Of a DNA stretch of 64,000 bases, positions 22,406 through 33,158 are shown one piece after another; within the stretch, counting starts at the first letter, position 1, and each line of letters begins with the position of its first letter. The stretch covers positions 104,662,282 to 104,726,281 of the forward strand of contig NC_067473.1 in NCBI RefSeq assembly GCF_947179515.1, read 5' to 3'. The translations under genes were made by a program, and so were the position numbers. The notes beneath the pieces were generated by a model, which searched no databases, was not told the origin of the DNA, and saw only the letters and a program-made list of their open reading frames with translations. The DNA comes from Apodemus sylvaticus (taxonomy: Eukaryota > Chordata > Mammalia > Rodentia > Muridae).

Positions 22406-22902
22406 AGAATATGAACTGGGAAGAGTGGATGCAAAAAATGTGGTATATATACACAATGGAGTACTATTCAGCTATTAGAAACAATGAATTCATGAAATTC
22501 TTAGGGAAATGGATGGAGCACGAGAACATCATACTAAGTGAGGTAACCCAGACTCAAAAGATGAATCATGGTATGCACTCACTAATAAGCAGATATTAAC
22601 CTAGAAAGCTGGAATACCCAAAACATAATCCACACATCAAATGAGGTACAAGAAGAACGGAGGAGTAGCCCCTTGTTCTGGAAAGACTCAGTGAAGCAGT
22701 ATAGGGCAAAACCAGAACAGGGAAGTGGGAAGGGTTGGGTGGGAAAACAGGGGGAGGGAAGGGGGCTTATGGGACTTTCAGGGAGTGGGGGTCTAGAAAA
22801 GGGGAAATCATTTGAAATGTAAATAAAAAATATATCGAATAAACAAAAAGAAAAAAATAAAGAAAGATGTTCCTAAAAAAAAAAAAAAGAATATGAACTG
22901 GG
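22406..22902. repeat. Target-site duplication of the L1 at 22421-22887
   Basis: Exact 15-bp direct repeats 'agaatatgaactggg' bound the insertion. The next outside and inside bases differ, so the length is well defined. Confidence 0.95.
22421..22887 (+). mobile_element. Young 5'-truncated L1 with perfect 15-bp target duplication
   Basis: It begins inside ORF2 (QKMWYIYTMEYYSAIRNNEF..., stop at about 22599), continues through the 3' UTR with its polypurine region (22720-22800) and ends 'tatcgaataaac' plus A-rich tail. It is flanked by identical 'agaatatgaactggg' at 22406-22420 and 22888-22902, the mark of L1 target-primed insertion. The tail has two A-rich runs split by 'gatgttcct', a possible short 3' transduction. 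The subfamily is the same as the L1 at 24120-27409. Confidence 0.96.
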
Positions 22903-22984
22903 GATTTCTGAAAATTCCTTTTCTTTTTTTTTAAATAAAAAACCTTTATATTTAATTTGTCTTTACAAACCTCTATCTTGTTTT

Positions 22985-23700
22985 AAATTTGATATATTTT
23001 TATTTATATTTCAACCAATTTCCCCTTTCCTGGCTCCCCACTCCCTGAAAGTCCCATAAGCCCTCTTCCCTCCCCCTGTTCCCCCATCCACCCCTCCCCA
23101 CTTCCCTGTTCCCTATACTGCTGCACTGAGATTTTCTAGAACCAGGGGCTATTCCTCCATTCTTCTTGGATATCATTTGATATGTGGATTATGATTTGGC
23201 TATTCTAAGTTTCTAGGCTAATATCTGCTTATCAGTGAGTGCATACCATGATTGATCTTTTGAGATTGGGTTACCTCACTTAGTATGATGTTCTCCAGCT
23301 CCATCCATTTGCCTAAGAATTTCATGAATTCATTGTTTCTAAAGCTGAAAAGTACTTCATTTGTATATATACCACAGTTTTTGTTTCCATTCCTCTGTTG
23401 AGGGACACCTGGATTCTTTCCAGCTTCTGGCTATTATAAATAGGGCTGCTATGAACTTAGTGGAGCATGTGTCCTATTACATGCTGGGGAATACTCTGGG
23501 TATATGCCCAGGAGTGGTATGGCAGAGTCCTCTGGGAACGACATGCCCAGTTTTCTGAGGTACAGCCAGGCTGATTTCCAGAGTGGTTGTACCAATTTGC
23601 AACTCCACCAGCAGTGGAGGAGTGTTCCTCTTTCTCTATATCCTCACCAGCACCTGTTTTCTCCTGAGTTTTTTATTTAAGCCATTCTGAACATGATAAG
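22985..23700 (-). mobile_element. L1 3' end (ORF2 C-terminus and 3' UTR), opposite orientation
   Basis: The plus strand reads, as complement, tail and 3' UTR ('tttatatttcaaccaatttc' and a C-rich run), then the last ORF2 codons, the YYSAI region ('ctgaaaagtacttcatttgt') and the Cys-rich segment near 23560-23640, ending near 23700. Stops and small indels break ORF2, so it is older than its neighbour at 22421. It lies tail to tail with that copy, about 100 bp apart. Confidence 0.93.
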
Positions 23701-24119
23701 GCAGCATGAATGGAATAGTAAAGGAGAAAAGAAAATCAGTGCTAGTTCTGTTTTTCTTTCTCAAACTTCAGATAGTGTGGTTCTATTATGTGCTCAATGC
23801 TTGGCAAATATAGCAGTAGAATTAAACCAACAAATGAAGGAAATTAACATACTCAAGTTTAGTGGTAATTTGTTGTAATAAAAAAAAAAAAAAAAACAGA
23901 GCCTACACAAAGTCTTCAGGAAAGGCCATGAGAGTTCAAGGGATGCCAAGCTGTTAATTACAAGTCCTGGTGGTTACCAACAATAGAAATGTACTTGGAC
24001 AGATTATCATGGATTCTTTGAATAGTGTTTTTATCCCCAGGCAGAGGTTTCTATTATACTTCTCTAAGAGTTGACTCCATGAATTAAGAAGAAAGTATTC
24101 CCTATACACATTTTCACTT
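23701..24119. other. Non-repeat interval with an A17 run
   Basis: No gene recognised. A run of 17 A residues at 23880-23896 follows 'ttgttgtaata'. It could be the tail of a small retrocopy on the plus strand, but no parent or target duplication was found. Confidence 0.35.
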
Positions 24120-24205
24120 TTGATAAAGAAATAAAGAAAGAAATTAAAGACTTTTTAGAAGATAATGAAAATGAAAACACAACATACCCAAATCTATGGG
24201 ACACA

Positions 24206-27160
24206 ATGAAAGCAGTGCTAAGAGGAAAACTCATAGCCCTGAGTGCCTCCAAAAAGAAAATGGAGAGAGCATACATTACCAGCTTAATGACACACCTGAA
24301 AGCCCTGGAACAAAAAGAAGCTATTTCGCCCAGGAGGAGTAGAAGGCAGGAAATCATCAAACTCAGGGCCGAAATCAATCAAGTAGAAACAAAGAGAACC
24401 ATACAAAAAATCAACAATACCAGGAGCTGGTTCTTTGAGAAAATCAACAAGATAGATAAACCCTTAGCCAGAATGACCAAAGGGCACAGAGAAAGTATCC
24501 AAATTAACAAACTTAGAAATGAAAAGGGAGATATAACAACGGAAACTGAGGAAATCCAAAAAATCATCAGATCCTACTACAAGAGCCTATACTCAACACA
24601 ACTGGAGAATCTGGAGGAAATGGACAATTTCCTTGACAGATACCAAATACCAAAATTAAATCAGGACCAACTAGACCATCTAAACAGTCCCATAATGCCT
24701 AAAGAAATAGAAGGAGTCATAGAAAGTCTTCCAACCAAAAAAAGCACAGGACCAGATGGCTTCAGTGCAGAATTCTACCAGACCTTCAAAGAAGAGTTAA
24801 CACCAATACTCTTCAAACTATTCCACAAAATAGAAACAGAAGGAACACTACCCAATTCCTTCTACGAAGCCACAATTACGCTGATACCAAAGCCACACAA
24901 AGATCCAACAAAGAAAGAGAACTTCAGACCAATTTCCCTTATGAACATCGATGCAAAAATACTCAATAAAATTCTTGCCAACCGAATCCAAGAACACATC
25001 AAAACGATCATCCACCATGATCAAGTAGGCTTTATCCCGGGAATGCAGGGTTGGTTCAATATACGGAAATCCATCAATACAATCCACTACATAAACAAAC
25101 TCAAAGAACAAAACCACATGGTCATTTCATTGGATGCTGAAAAAGCATTTGACAAAATTCAGCATCCCTTCATGCTTAAAGTCTTGGAGAGAACAGGAAT
25201 TCAAGGCCCATACCTAAACATAGTAAAAGCAATATACAGCAAACCGGTAGCCAGCATCAAACTAAATGGAGAGAAACTTGAAGCAATCCCACTGAAATCA
25301 GGGACCAGACAAGGCTGCCCCCTTTCTCCTTATCTTTTCAATATTGTACTTGAGGTACTAGCTCGGGCAATTCGACAACATAAGGAGGTCAAAGGGATAC
25401 AAATTGGAAAGGAAGAAGTCAAACTATCATTATTTGCAGACGACATGATCGTCTACCTAAGTGACCCAAAGAACTCCACTAGAGAGCTCCTACAGCTGAT
25501 AAACAACTTCAGCAAAGTGGCAGGTTATAAAGTCAACTCAAGCAAATCAGTGGCCTTCCTATACTCAAAGGATAAGCAGGCTGAGAAAGAAATTAGGGAA
25601 ATGACCCCCTTCACAATAGCCACAAACAGTATAAAGTATCTTGGGGTGACTCTTACCAAACATGTGAAAGATCTGTATGACAAGAACTTCACGACTCTGA
25701 AGAAGGAAATGGAAGAAGACCTCAAAAAATGGGAAAACCTCCCATGCTCATGGATCGGCAGAATCAATATAGTTAAAATGGCCATTTTGCCTAAAGCACT
25801 ATACAGATTCAATGCAATACCCATCAAAATCCCAACTCAATTCTTCACAGAGTTAGAAAGAGCAATTATCAAATTCATCTGGAACAACAAAAAACCCAGG
25901 ATAGCTAAAACTATTCTCAGCAACAAAAGGAAATCTGGGGGAATCAGTATCCCTGACCTCAAGCAATACTACAGAGCAATAGTGTTAAAAACTGCATGGT
26001 ATTGGTACAGTGACAGGCAGGAGGATCAATGGAACAGGATTGAAGATCCAGAAATGAACCCACACACCTATGGCCACTTGATCCTCGACAAAGAGGCTGA
26101 AAACATCCAATGGAAAAAAGATAGCCTTTTCAACAAATGGTGCTGGTTCAACTGGAGGTCAGCATGCAGAAGAATGCGAATTGATCCATCCTTGTCTCCT
26201 TGTACTAAGCTCAAATCCAAATGGATCAAGGACCTCCACATAAAACCAGACACTCTGAAGCTAATAGAAAAGAAACTGGGGAAGACCCTTGAGGACATCG
26301 GTACAGGGAGAAAGTTTCTGAACAGAACACCAATAGCGTATGCTCTAAGAGCAAGAATTGACAAATGGGACCTCATAAAATTACAAAGTTTCTGTAAGGC
26401 AAAGGACACCATCAAGAGGACAAATCGGCAACCAACAAATTGGGAAAAGATCTTCACCAATCCTACATCAGATAGAGGGCTAATATCCAATATATATAAA
26501 GAACTCAAGAAGTTAGACTCCAGAAAACCAAACAACCCTATTAAAAAATGGGGTACAGAGTTAAACAAAGAATTCTCACCTGAAGAACTTCGGATGGCGG
26601 AGAAGCATCTTAAAAAATGCTCAACTTCATTAGTCATTAGGGAAATGCAAATCAAAACAACCCTAAGATTTCATCTTACACCAGTCAGAATGGCTAAGAT
26701 TAAAAATTCAGGAGACAGCAGGTGTTGGAGAGGGTGTGGAGAAAGAGGAACACTCCTCCACTGCTGGTGGGGTTGCAAATTGGTACAACCACTCTGGAAA
26801 TCAGTCTGGCGGTTCCTCCGAAAACTGGGCACCTTACTTCCAGAAGATCCTGCTATACCACTCCTGGGCATATACCCAGAAGACTCCCCACCATGTAATA
26901 AGGATACATGTTCTACTATGTTCATAGCAGCCCTATTTGTAATTGCCAGATGCTGGAAAGAACCCAGGTATCCCTCAACAGAAGAGTGGATGCAAAAAAT
27001 GTGGTATATCTACACAATGGAGTACTATTCAGCCATTAGAAACAATGAATTCATGAAATTCTTAGGCAAATGGATGGAGCTAGAGAATATCATACTAAGT
27101 GAGGTAACCCAGACTCAAAAGGTGAATCATGGTATGCACTCACTAATAAGTGGATATTAA
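24206..27160 (+). CDS. L1 ORF2 fragment: reverse transcriptase and C-terminal Cys-rich domain
   Basis: ORF2 protein nicks DNA and reverse-transcribes L1 RNA. This frame of 984 codons has no stop or frameshift; it is open back to 24083, so the Met at 24206 is only the first ATG. Family length is about 1,280 residues, so roughly the first 300, including the endonuclease, are missing. Visible features: the Z/RT start with SGPDGF-like 'STGPDGFSAEFYQ' near residue 182, 'NFRPISLMN' near 240, 'GTRQGCPLSPYLFN' near 366, the catalytic FADD at residues 410-413, and a CX3CX7HX4C motif at C840, C844, H852 and C857. The end 'MHSLISGY' is the family terminus. Without promoter and endonuclease it is unlikely to move, but it could encode an RT if transcribed from outside. 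Confidence 0.93.
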   Translation: MKAVLRGKLIALSASKKKMERAYITSLMTHLKALEQKEAISPRRSRRQEIIKLRAEINQVETKRTIQKINNTRSWFFEKINKIDKPLARMTKGHRESIQINKLRNEKGDITTETEEIQKIIRSYYKSLYSTQLENLEEMDNFLDRYQIPKLNQDQLDHLNSPIMPKEIEGVIESLPTKKSTGPDGFSAEFYQTFKEELTPILFKLFHKIETEGTLPNSFYEATITLIPKPHKDPTKKENFRPISLMNIDAKILNKILANRIQEHIKTIIHHDQVGFIPGMQGWFNIRKSINTIHYINKLKEQNHMVISLDAEKAFDKIQHPFMLKVLERTGIQGPYLNIVKAIYSKPVASIKLNGEKLEAIPLKSGTRQGCPLSPYLFNIVLEVLARAIRQHKEVKGIQIGKEEVKLSLFADDMIVYLSDPKNSTRELLQLINNFSKVAGYKVNSSKSVAFLYSKDKQAEKEIREMTPFTIATNSIKYLGVTLTKHVKDLYDKNFTTLKKEMEEDLKKWENLPCSWIGRINIVKMAILPKALYRFNAIPIKIPTQFFTELERAIIKFIWNNKKPRIAKTILSNKRKSGGISIPDLKQYYRAIVLKTAWYWYSDRQEDQWNRIEDPEMNPHTYGHLILDKEAENIQWKKDSLFNKWCWFNWRSACRRMRIDPSLSPCTKLKSKWIKDLHIKPDTLKLIEKKLGKTLEDIGTGRKFLNRTPIAYALRARIDKWDLIKLQSFCKAKDTIKRTNRQPTNWEKIFTNPTSDRGLISNIYKELKKLDSRKPNNPIKKWGTELNKEFSPEELRMAEKHLKKCSTSLVIREMQIKTTLRFHLTPVRMAKIKNSGDSRCWRGCGERGTLLHCWWGCKLVQPLWKSVWRFLRKLGTLLPEDPAIPLLGIYPEDSPPCNKDTCSTMFIAALFVIARCWKEPRYPSTEEWMQKMWYIYTMEYYSAIRNNEFMKFLGKWMELENIILSEVTQTQKVNHGMHSLISGY

Positions 27161-27409
27161 CCTAGAAAACTGGAATACCCAAAACATAATCCACACATCA
27201 AATGAGGTACAAGAAGAAAGGAGGAGTGGCCCCTGGTTCTGGAAAGACTCAGTGAAACAGTATTCGGCAAAACCAGAACGGGGAAGTGGGAAGGGGTGGG
27301 TGGGAGGACAGGGGAAGAGAAGGGGGCTTGCGGGACTTTCGGGGAGTGGGGGGGCTAGAAAAGGGGAAATCATTTGAAATGTAAATAAATTATATCGAAT
27401 AAAAAAAAA
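27161..27409 (+). other. L1 3' UTR with G-quadruplex-type polypurine tract and A tail
   Basis: G runs at 27280-27283, 27288-27290, 27293-27296, 27298-27300 and 27302-27304 lie within 25 bases, so a G-quadruplex can form on the plus strand or RNA. More G runs follow to 27355. 'gaataaaa' at the end supplies the polyadenylation signal. Confidence 0.88.
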
Positions 27410-27879
27410 TGGGTTTATGTGGGTGAAAGCATCCAATAGAATCTACATTTACAAAAATATAAAGGAAATACCAGGAAAAATAACAATGGAACAAACAAGT
27501 TCCAATCACAATATTCATATAAAAGATTTTGTCAAAGATACTTTAACTGCGTCCAACCATCTATGTCAGGAACCATCTATGCCAAACCATTTTAGGCAGG
27601 TTATTTTCTTTCTGAAAAATCAACAGGTAGATTTTTCAGAAATCTAATTCAACTTCTTAGTGAATTAACATTAGATGAAGATGTTCTTATCAATAGAGAT
27701 AAAATAATCACACATCCAGAATAATATATTTACATATAAATATTGAAAATATTCACACAGATTTATAATTTATTATTATTTTTCCTGTTAGTAAGCAGTA
27801 ATAATCTCTTGAAACTAGTTATTAATTACTTTTTATCACAGGTATATATGAACAGTATAAACATAGCACAGTGATCTAG
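27410..27879. other. Non-repeat AT-rich interval
   Basis: No gene or clear repeat. Confidence 0.45.
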
Positions 27880-30545
27880 GATGCAGTGAAAATTAAAACA
27901 TAGCATAAATATGTTTATGGAACACAAGAAAAGAGGAGCTAAGAGGAAAGTTTAAGTACTGAATGACTACATGAAAAAAGTTCGAAAGATCTCTATCTAG
28001 CAACTTTACAGTACACACGAAAGCTGTAGAACACTGAGAAGTAAGCACATGCAGGAGGATATAGTAAGAAATAATCAAAACAAGGAATTGGTTCTTTGAG
28101 AAAGTCAACAAGACAGACAAACATTTTCTAAACTAAGTAAAACTCTTGAGAGAAATATCTAAATTAAAAGAATCAGAAACCAAGCAAGGACCTAACAAAA
28201 GATAGGGAAGAAATACATATAATCATATCAACATATTTAAGAATGATCCAAAACTAACAATAACAACAAAAGTACATATTAGCTTCATTAAATGCTGAAA
28301 AAGCCTTTAGTAAAATCCAACACCTGTTCATGAAAAAAATAATGCAGAGATTAGAAATAGGGACATATCTAAATATAATAAAGACAATTTACAATAAGCC
28401 TACTGCCAACATCAAATTAAATGGAAATAATTTCAAATAAATTACACTAAACTCAGGAATAAAACATACTTGTCCATTTCTCCATGTCCATTCAATATAG
28501 ACTTTGAGGTTTTAGAGAATATAATAAGACAATTAAAGTAGATCAAAATGATACCATTTGGAAAGTAAGAGGTCAAGTGTGTTATATATTTAGATGATTT
28601 AATAATATATGTAAGTGACCTTAAAATTTCTACCAGGGAACTCTTGGTAGAGTGTAAACACTTTCAGCAAAGTGCCTGGATACTAGATTGATTAATTCAA
28701 AAAAGAAAAGAGAAAAGGAAAAAAGACAAGAAAAAGTAGACTTCCTATATAAAATTGATAAATGGACTTAGAAAGAAATCATGGAAATAACAGCTTCCAT
28801 ACAATCCTCCATTAATGCAAAAAACCTTGGGGTTACTCTCACTAAGCAGGTAAAAGCATAGTATGATAAATACATCAAGGCTTTAGAGAAAGAAATTGAA
28901 GATATTAGAAGATCAAAAAAACAGAAAAGAAACAAACAAACAAACAAAAACAGGGCTCATGAATCAGTAGGATTAACACAGTAAAAGTGGCTGTTCTACC
29001 AGAAAGCAATCTACATATTGAATGCAAACCCCATCAATATATCAACACATTTAAAAAAATCTTGACAATTTTCAACTTCATATGGCAACACACTAAATAC
29101 AGGATAGTTAAATCACTCCATGATTTATAAAAGAACTTCCAGAGGTGTTACCATTTCAGATTTCAAATGCCACTACAAAGCTATAGATTTTTTTTAATTG
29201 CAAGGTATTGGCTTAAAAACAGATAGGGATTTTTTTTTTACAGTGAACAATGAAATTGTATTATTGAAGACCCACACATAAATCCACACACCTATGGAGA
29301 TCTGATTTTTGATAAAGAGGCCATAAATACACACTGGGAAAAAATACAGTATCTCCATTGATGGTACTACTCAAATTCTTTGGCTACATGTAGAATAATA
29401 AGAATAGTTATTTATCTAAAGACCTCAATGTAAGCCTAGAGCCACTAAACTTAATAGAAGAAAGTTGGGAATAGGCTTGAATGGACTGGCACAGGAAGTG
29501 TCTTTCTGTACAGAAGAGTTACAGTGTAGGCACTAAGATAAACAACTAATAAAGGGAACCCCAAGAAACTGAAAACTCTGTAAGACAAAGGGCATCAGCC
29601 ACAGGACAAACCAGAATGTGAAGCAGCCTACACAATATGAAAGAGTTTCACCAACTCCACATTCAAGAGAGAGCTAATATACAAATTACATAAAAAACTA
29701 AAGAAAGTAAATGTAAAAAAATATCCATATAAATCAATTAAAAATTGGGTTCAGAGCTAAAGAGAGGATTCTCAATTTAGAAATCTCAAAAGACTGAGAA
29801 ACACCTAAAAAATGTTCAATTTTCTTAACCATCAAGGAAATACCGAACAAAACTTTGAGATTCCATCATATAACTATCAGAATTGTTAAGATCAGGAACA
29901 TAAATGGAGCTGTGGGACACCTTTCCATTGCTGGTGGGAATGCAAACTTGTACATACTACAGAAGTCTACATGACTGTTTCTCCTAAAACTGGGATTCAG
30001 TCTACCTAAAATGCTCAGCTATACCACTCTTGAGTATTCAAATGATACTCTATCCACTCCCAAAGACACTTGTATAACTGTGCCCATAATGTCTTAATTC
30101 ATAATAACCAGAAACTGGAAACAACCTAGATGTCCCTCCCTTAACCAAAGAATGGATAAAGAAAATATAGTGCATTTATACAATGTAAGATCACTCAACT
30201 GACAAAGGAATAACATTAAGAAATTTGTAGGCAGATGGATGAAACTGGAAAAAAAATCATTCTGAGTGAGGTAATCCAAATTCAGAAAGACAAATATAGT
30301 ATGTATTCACTTATAAGTAGATATTGGCCATTAATTGCAAAACTACAATCTTTAGCTCCAGAGAGGTTAGGTAAGGAGTTGGGTTCCACCAGGGACGTAA
30401 GTATCATCTGGAAAAGGGGAAATAGAATAGATATTTTGGAGAGTAAACTAGCAGTGGGTGGTGATGGGAATGGGGGTTGGGGGATGGTGAGATGGGATAG
30501 CAGAAAGTTCAGAGAAAGACAGCTGGAATTAGGCGGCATTTGACA
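27880..30545 (+). mobile_element. Ancient L1 ORF2 remnant
   Basis: The plus strand follows ORF2 from before the RT domain to the end, but with many stops and indels. Recognisable points are 'ggaattggttctttgagaaa' (28084), 'taaatgctgaaaaagccttt' (28287), the RT active-site region 'tatatatttagatgatttaa' (28582), which would read a degraded YLDDLI, and 'cttccattgctggtgggaatg' (29921), the Cys-motif neighbourhood. The end is 'cacttataagtagatattgg' near 30309. It is far more diverged than the other copies, so it predates the murid-specific L1 bursts in this window. Confidence 0.88.
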
Positions 30546-32430
30546 GGTGATATGAAAACCTTGTACAGTGTAAACTTTCTGGAATCTATGAGAGAGATCC
30601 TAATGAAGACTTCTATTAATAGGGCATAAGGAGTCTGAACTGATTACCTTTTGTAGCCAGCAAGGCTACCCATTGTGGGACAATCTTATCTTTGCTAGAG
30701 TTTTTGGCCAACCGGTCTATGCAGATCCCCAAACAACCTGTTGACTTTTCAGCTTGACCTATGCAGATCTTCCCTGTTGGACCTGGGATCTAAGAACCTG
30801 AAAAAATAGGCTGGAGAACATTCTAATGCTGAAGACAGTCTTAATTCAGTTTCAGTATATTATTATACAGGAATGTAATAAAGAAAGTAATGATCCAAGG
30901 AAGATTATTCAAGATCAGAAAATTGTGATCAAAACCATGTAAATAAATGCCAGTAAGCACATTCTAAATATTAACAGAACAGCTCTTTGTCAGAACTTTC
31001 TTATGGCAGATAAATTTAAACATAGTTGCCTGACACTAAAGTTGATTCTATCTAAGAAGTTATGAGGGCAAGGAAGAACTTTGTATCCAGATTCAGGGTA
31101 CACTGAAATCAGAGTATAGACCCAAATTATGGTCTATAGCTATGATCTGACATCCAGGAATAAACATGCCTTATGTATTGAATGTAAATTTTTGTCACAG
31201 GAGGCAGGAAATAATACCCAAGAACAATTCAGGGAACAAAATGCACTTGACTTTAAAGGCCCTCTGGTTTCTCACGGAGCATCTCTCACTGTTCCCCAAG
31301 GCAAGGTTTACTGTGGGTCATTCTTTGGAATATGTTCCAACACACCCTAGGCTGATGCTAAGACAGAGGATTGCTTTTTGATAATAGAGCCTCATTGCCA
31401 AGGACAACTTCAACTATACTCTTTAAAGGTGGGGAAGGCAAGGTGGTGTTAGCATAGAGCCTTCAGGTCCTCATTCTAGTCTCTTTGGTGTGTGAAGAAA
31501 AACCTGGATGCCATCACAGTCAACAATCTTTTGATTTGAAATTAGTCCTGCCTGAAAGAGGTGCTGGGACAATAGAGGCTCTTAGCTTGTGAGAATGGCC
31601 AACCAATGTCAGATTCAACATGAGGCCCACTCTGTGTGAGGGAATGCATGCCCCACACTGTTTAGATTACTAAGAACTGGAGACTGATTAAAGATAAACA
31701 CAATTGGTCTTTAAAAAAATAAACAAAATAACTGGCATGTCTGCTGTGTTCATAGATTTGTGCCTTGTGCAGTTGTCTTCACAAGCAGTTTTCTCCTGGA
31801 GCAAATGGGGAATGATGCAGAGACCCAGAGCCAGATGTTATATGGAGAGAGAATAATTGGAGGTCTCTATAGGGTTCCCTTGGTTCTCAGGGAACCCTGT
31901 GGAAGAAGGGACAGAAAGATCATAGAAGTCAGTGGGAATGGAGAATACCATAAAAATAAGGCCCTCAGAATCAACTAACCTGGACACTTATGGGCTTATG
32001 GAGACTGAAGTGGTAACTAAGCTGCCTGCAGGAGTCTACAGCATGTGCTCTGTGTATTGTTGTGAATGTTAGCTTAGTGGAAATTTTAACTGGGGAACTG
32101 GATGTGTTTTTTTACTTTTTTCCCTGCTTTTGGCACTCTTTTCCCCTTGTATGACTGCCTTGTCCCATCTTAAGTCTGAGGGCTTTCACCTTGACATAAG
32201 GTATTTTATCTTGTTGTGTTAGGTAGTTCTCTCTTGGCATTTTGTTTGTTTCTTATGGTAGATGGAGGAGGAGTGTATCTGTAGGAGAGGTAGGCTGGTG
32301 GTGTGGAGCAGTGAGAAACTCTGGTTGGAATGGATTGTGTAAGGAAAGAATCTATTTTCACTTAAAAGGAGATTTTTCTAAATACAAACCACATGGCATG
32401 GTAATATTTAAAATAAAATTCTTTAACTGA
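30546..32430 (+). mobile_element. Long 3' UTR of the ancient L1 (partly inferred)
   Basis: Directly follows the ORF2 remnant on the same strand. The distal part (about 31560-32430) has blocks recalled from old Lx-type L1 3' ends: 'catgaggcccactctgtgtg' with 'gggaatgcatgcc', 'gggaaccctgtggaagaag', 'ggcttatggagactgaagtg' and 'ctgcaggagtctacagcatg'. It ends with 'gtaatatttaaaataaaatt'. The middle (30600-31560) is less certain. Frames of 62-73 codons here are noise. Alternatively, part of this span is a separate LTR element. Confidence 0.5.
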
Positions 32431-32950
32431 AAAGTAATATTATTTAAAGTAAAATATACATTGAAACCCTTTTCAGAGTGTTAAAAACCTTAAATGAAGA
32501 CATAACTAGTTGTAGTCAACTTCTATAATACAAGGTCTTTAGTGGTGAAGAAATAATCAGGAATCCTATTTTGCCCTCTGCAAAGTAGAAGTTTAAGGAC
32601 AGGCTGCAATGCATAGGACCCTGTCTCAAAACAACGAATGTGACTAACTAATAAACAACATAATATTTTCATTTCAATAAACATTATCAGAGAGTAATAA
32701 TCCTTGAGAATATTAACATTCCTATATCATAGCAGATCTGTGTCTAGACTCACATCTGTCCATACATACATATTATGTATATATACATAATAAATTTGTT
32801 CCCCCTTTATATACTATAATAGGATTTTATGTTATATGTATGCAGAAAAATTCAATTTTTCATATTCCATTTTAATTCATGTACAGTACAGTACTATCTA
32901 TATAACTCTGTCTTATGGCCTAATTCAACTATAGAAATTGCTACTATTTA
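32431..32950. other. Non-repeat AT-rich interval with possible SINE scrap
   Basis: 'cataggaccctgtctcaaaa' near 32610-32632 looks like the 3' end of an old B1 or B4, but the rest is missing. Nothing else is recognised. Confidence 0.35.
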
Positions 32951-32954
32951 TTTT

Positions 32955-33158
32955 TTTCAGGATTTTATTTTTATTTATGTGTATGTGTACATGTTTCTCT
33001 TTGTGACGGTGCTTACAGACTCCACAAGCACTCCATGGATGCCCTGGAGCGGAATTTACAAACAGACATGAGCAGCCTGTCATAGAATTTTGAGACCAGA
33101 CCCTCTGCAGGAATAGCATGTGCTCTTACCCACTGAACTATTATCTCATGAGTCTCTT
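32955..33158 (-). mobile_element. B3 SINE
   Basis: In complement: tRNA-like head (from 'catgagataatagttcagtg' with 'gtaagagcacatgc'), B box near 33100, then the central block and the tail matching 'gtacacatacacataaataa'. This is the B3 order. Diverged and non-coding. Confidence 0.72.

Larger units (their letters stand above)
24120..27409 (+). mobile_element. Youngest L1 in window, 5'-truncated, 3.3 kb
   Basis: Starts within ORF2 upstream of the RT domain, contains a 984-codon open frame, a complete 3' UTR and an A tail at 27400-27409 after 'tatcgaat'. The 3' UTR has the G-rich polypurine tract (27280-27360) typical of rodent L1. The 5' UTR, ORF1 and the ORF2 endonuclease are absent. No target duplication was evident by eye: the right flank 'gggtttatgtgggtg' has no obvious match near 24100, so the exact 5' junction is uncertain to about 20 bp. 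Confidence 0.96.

Noticed and set aside
26068..26655. 195-codon minus-strand frame
   Set aside because: Antisense shadow of the open L1 ORF2.
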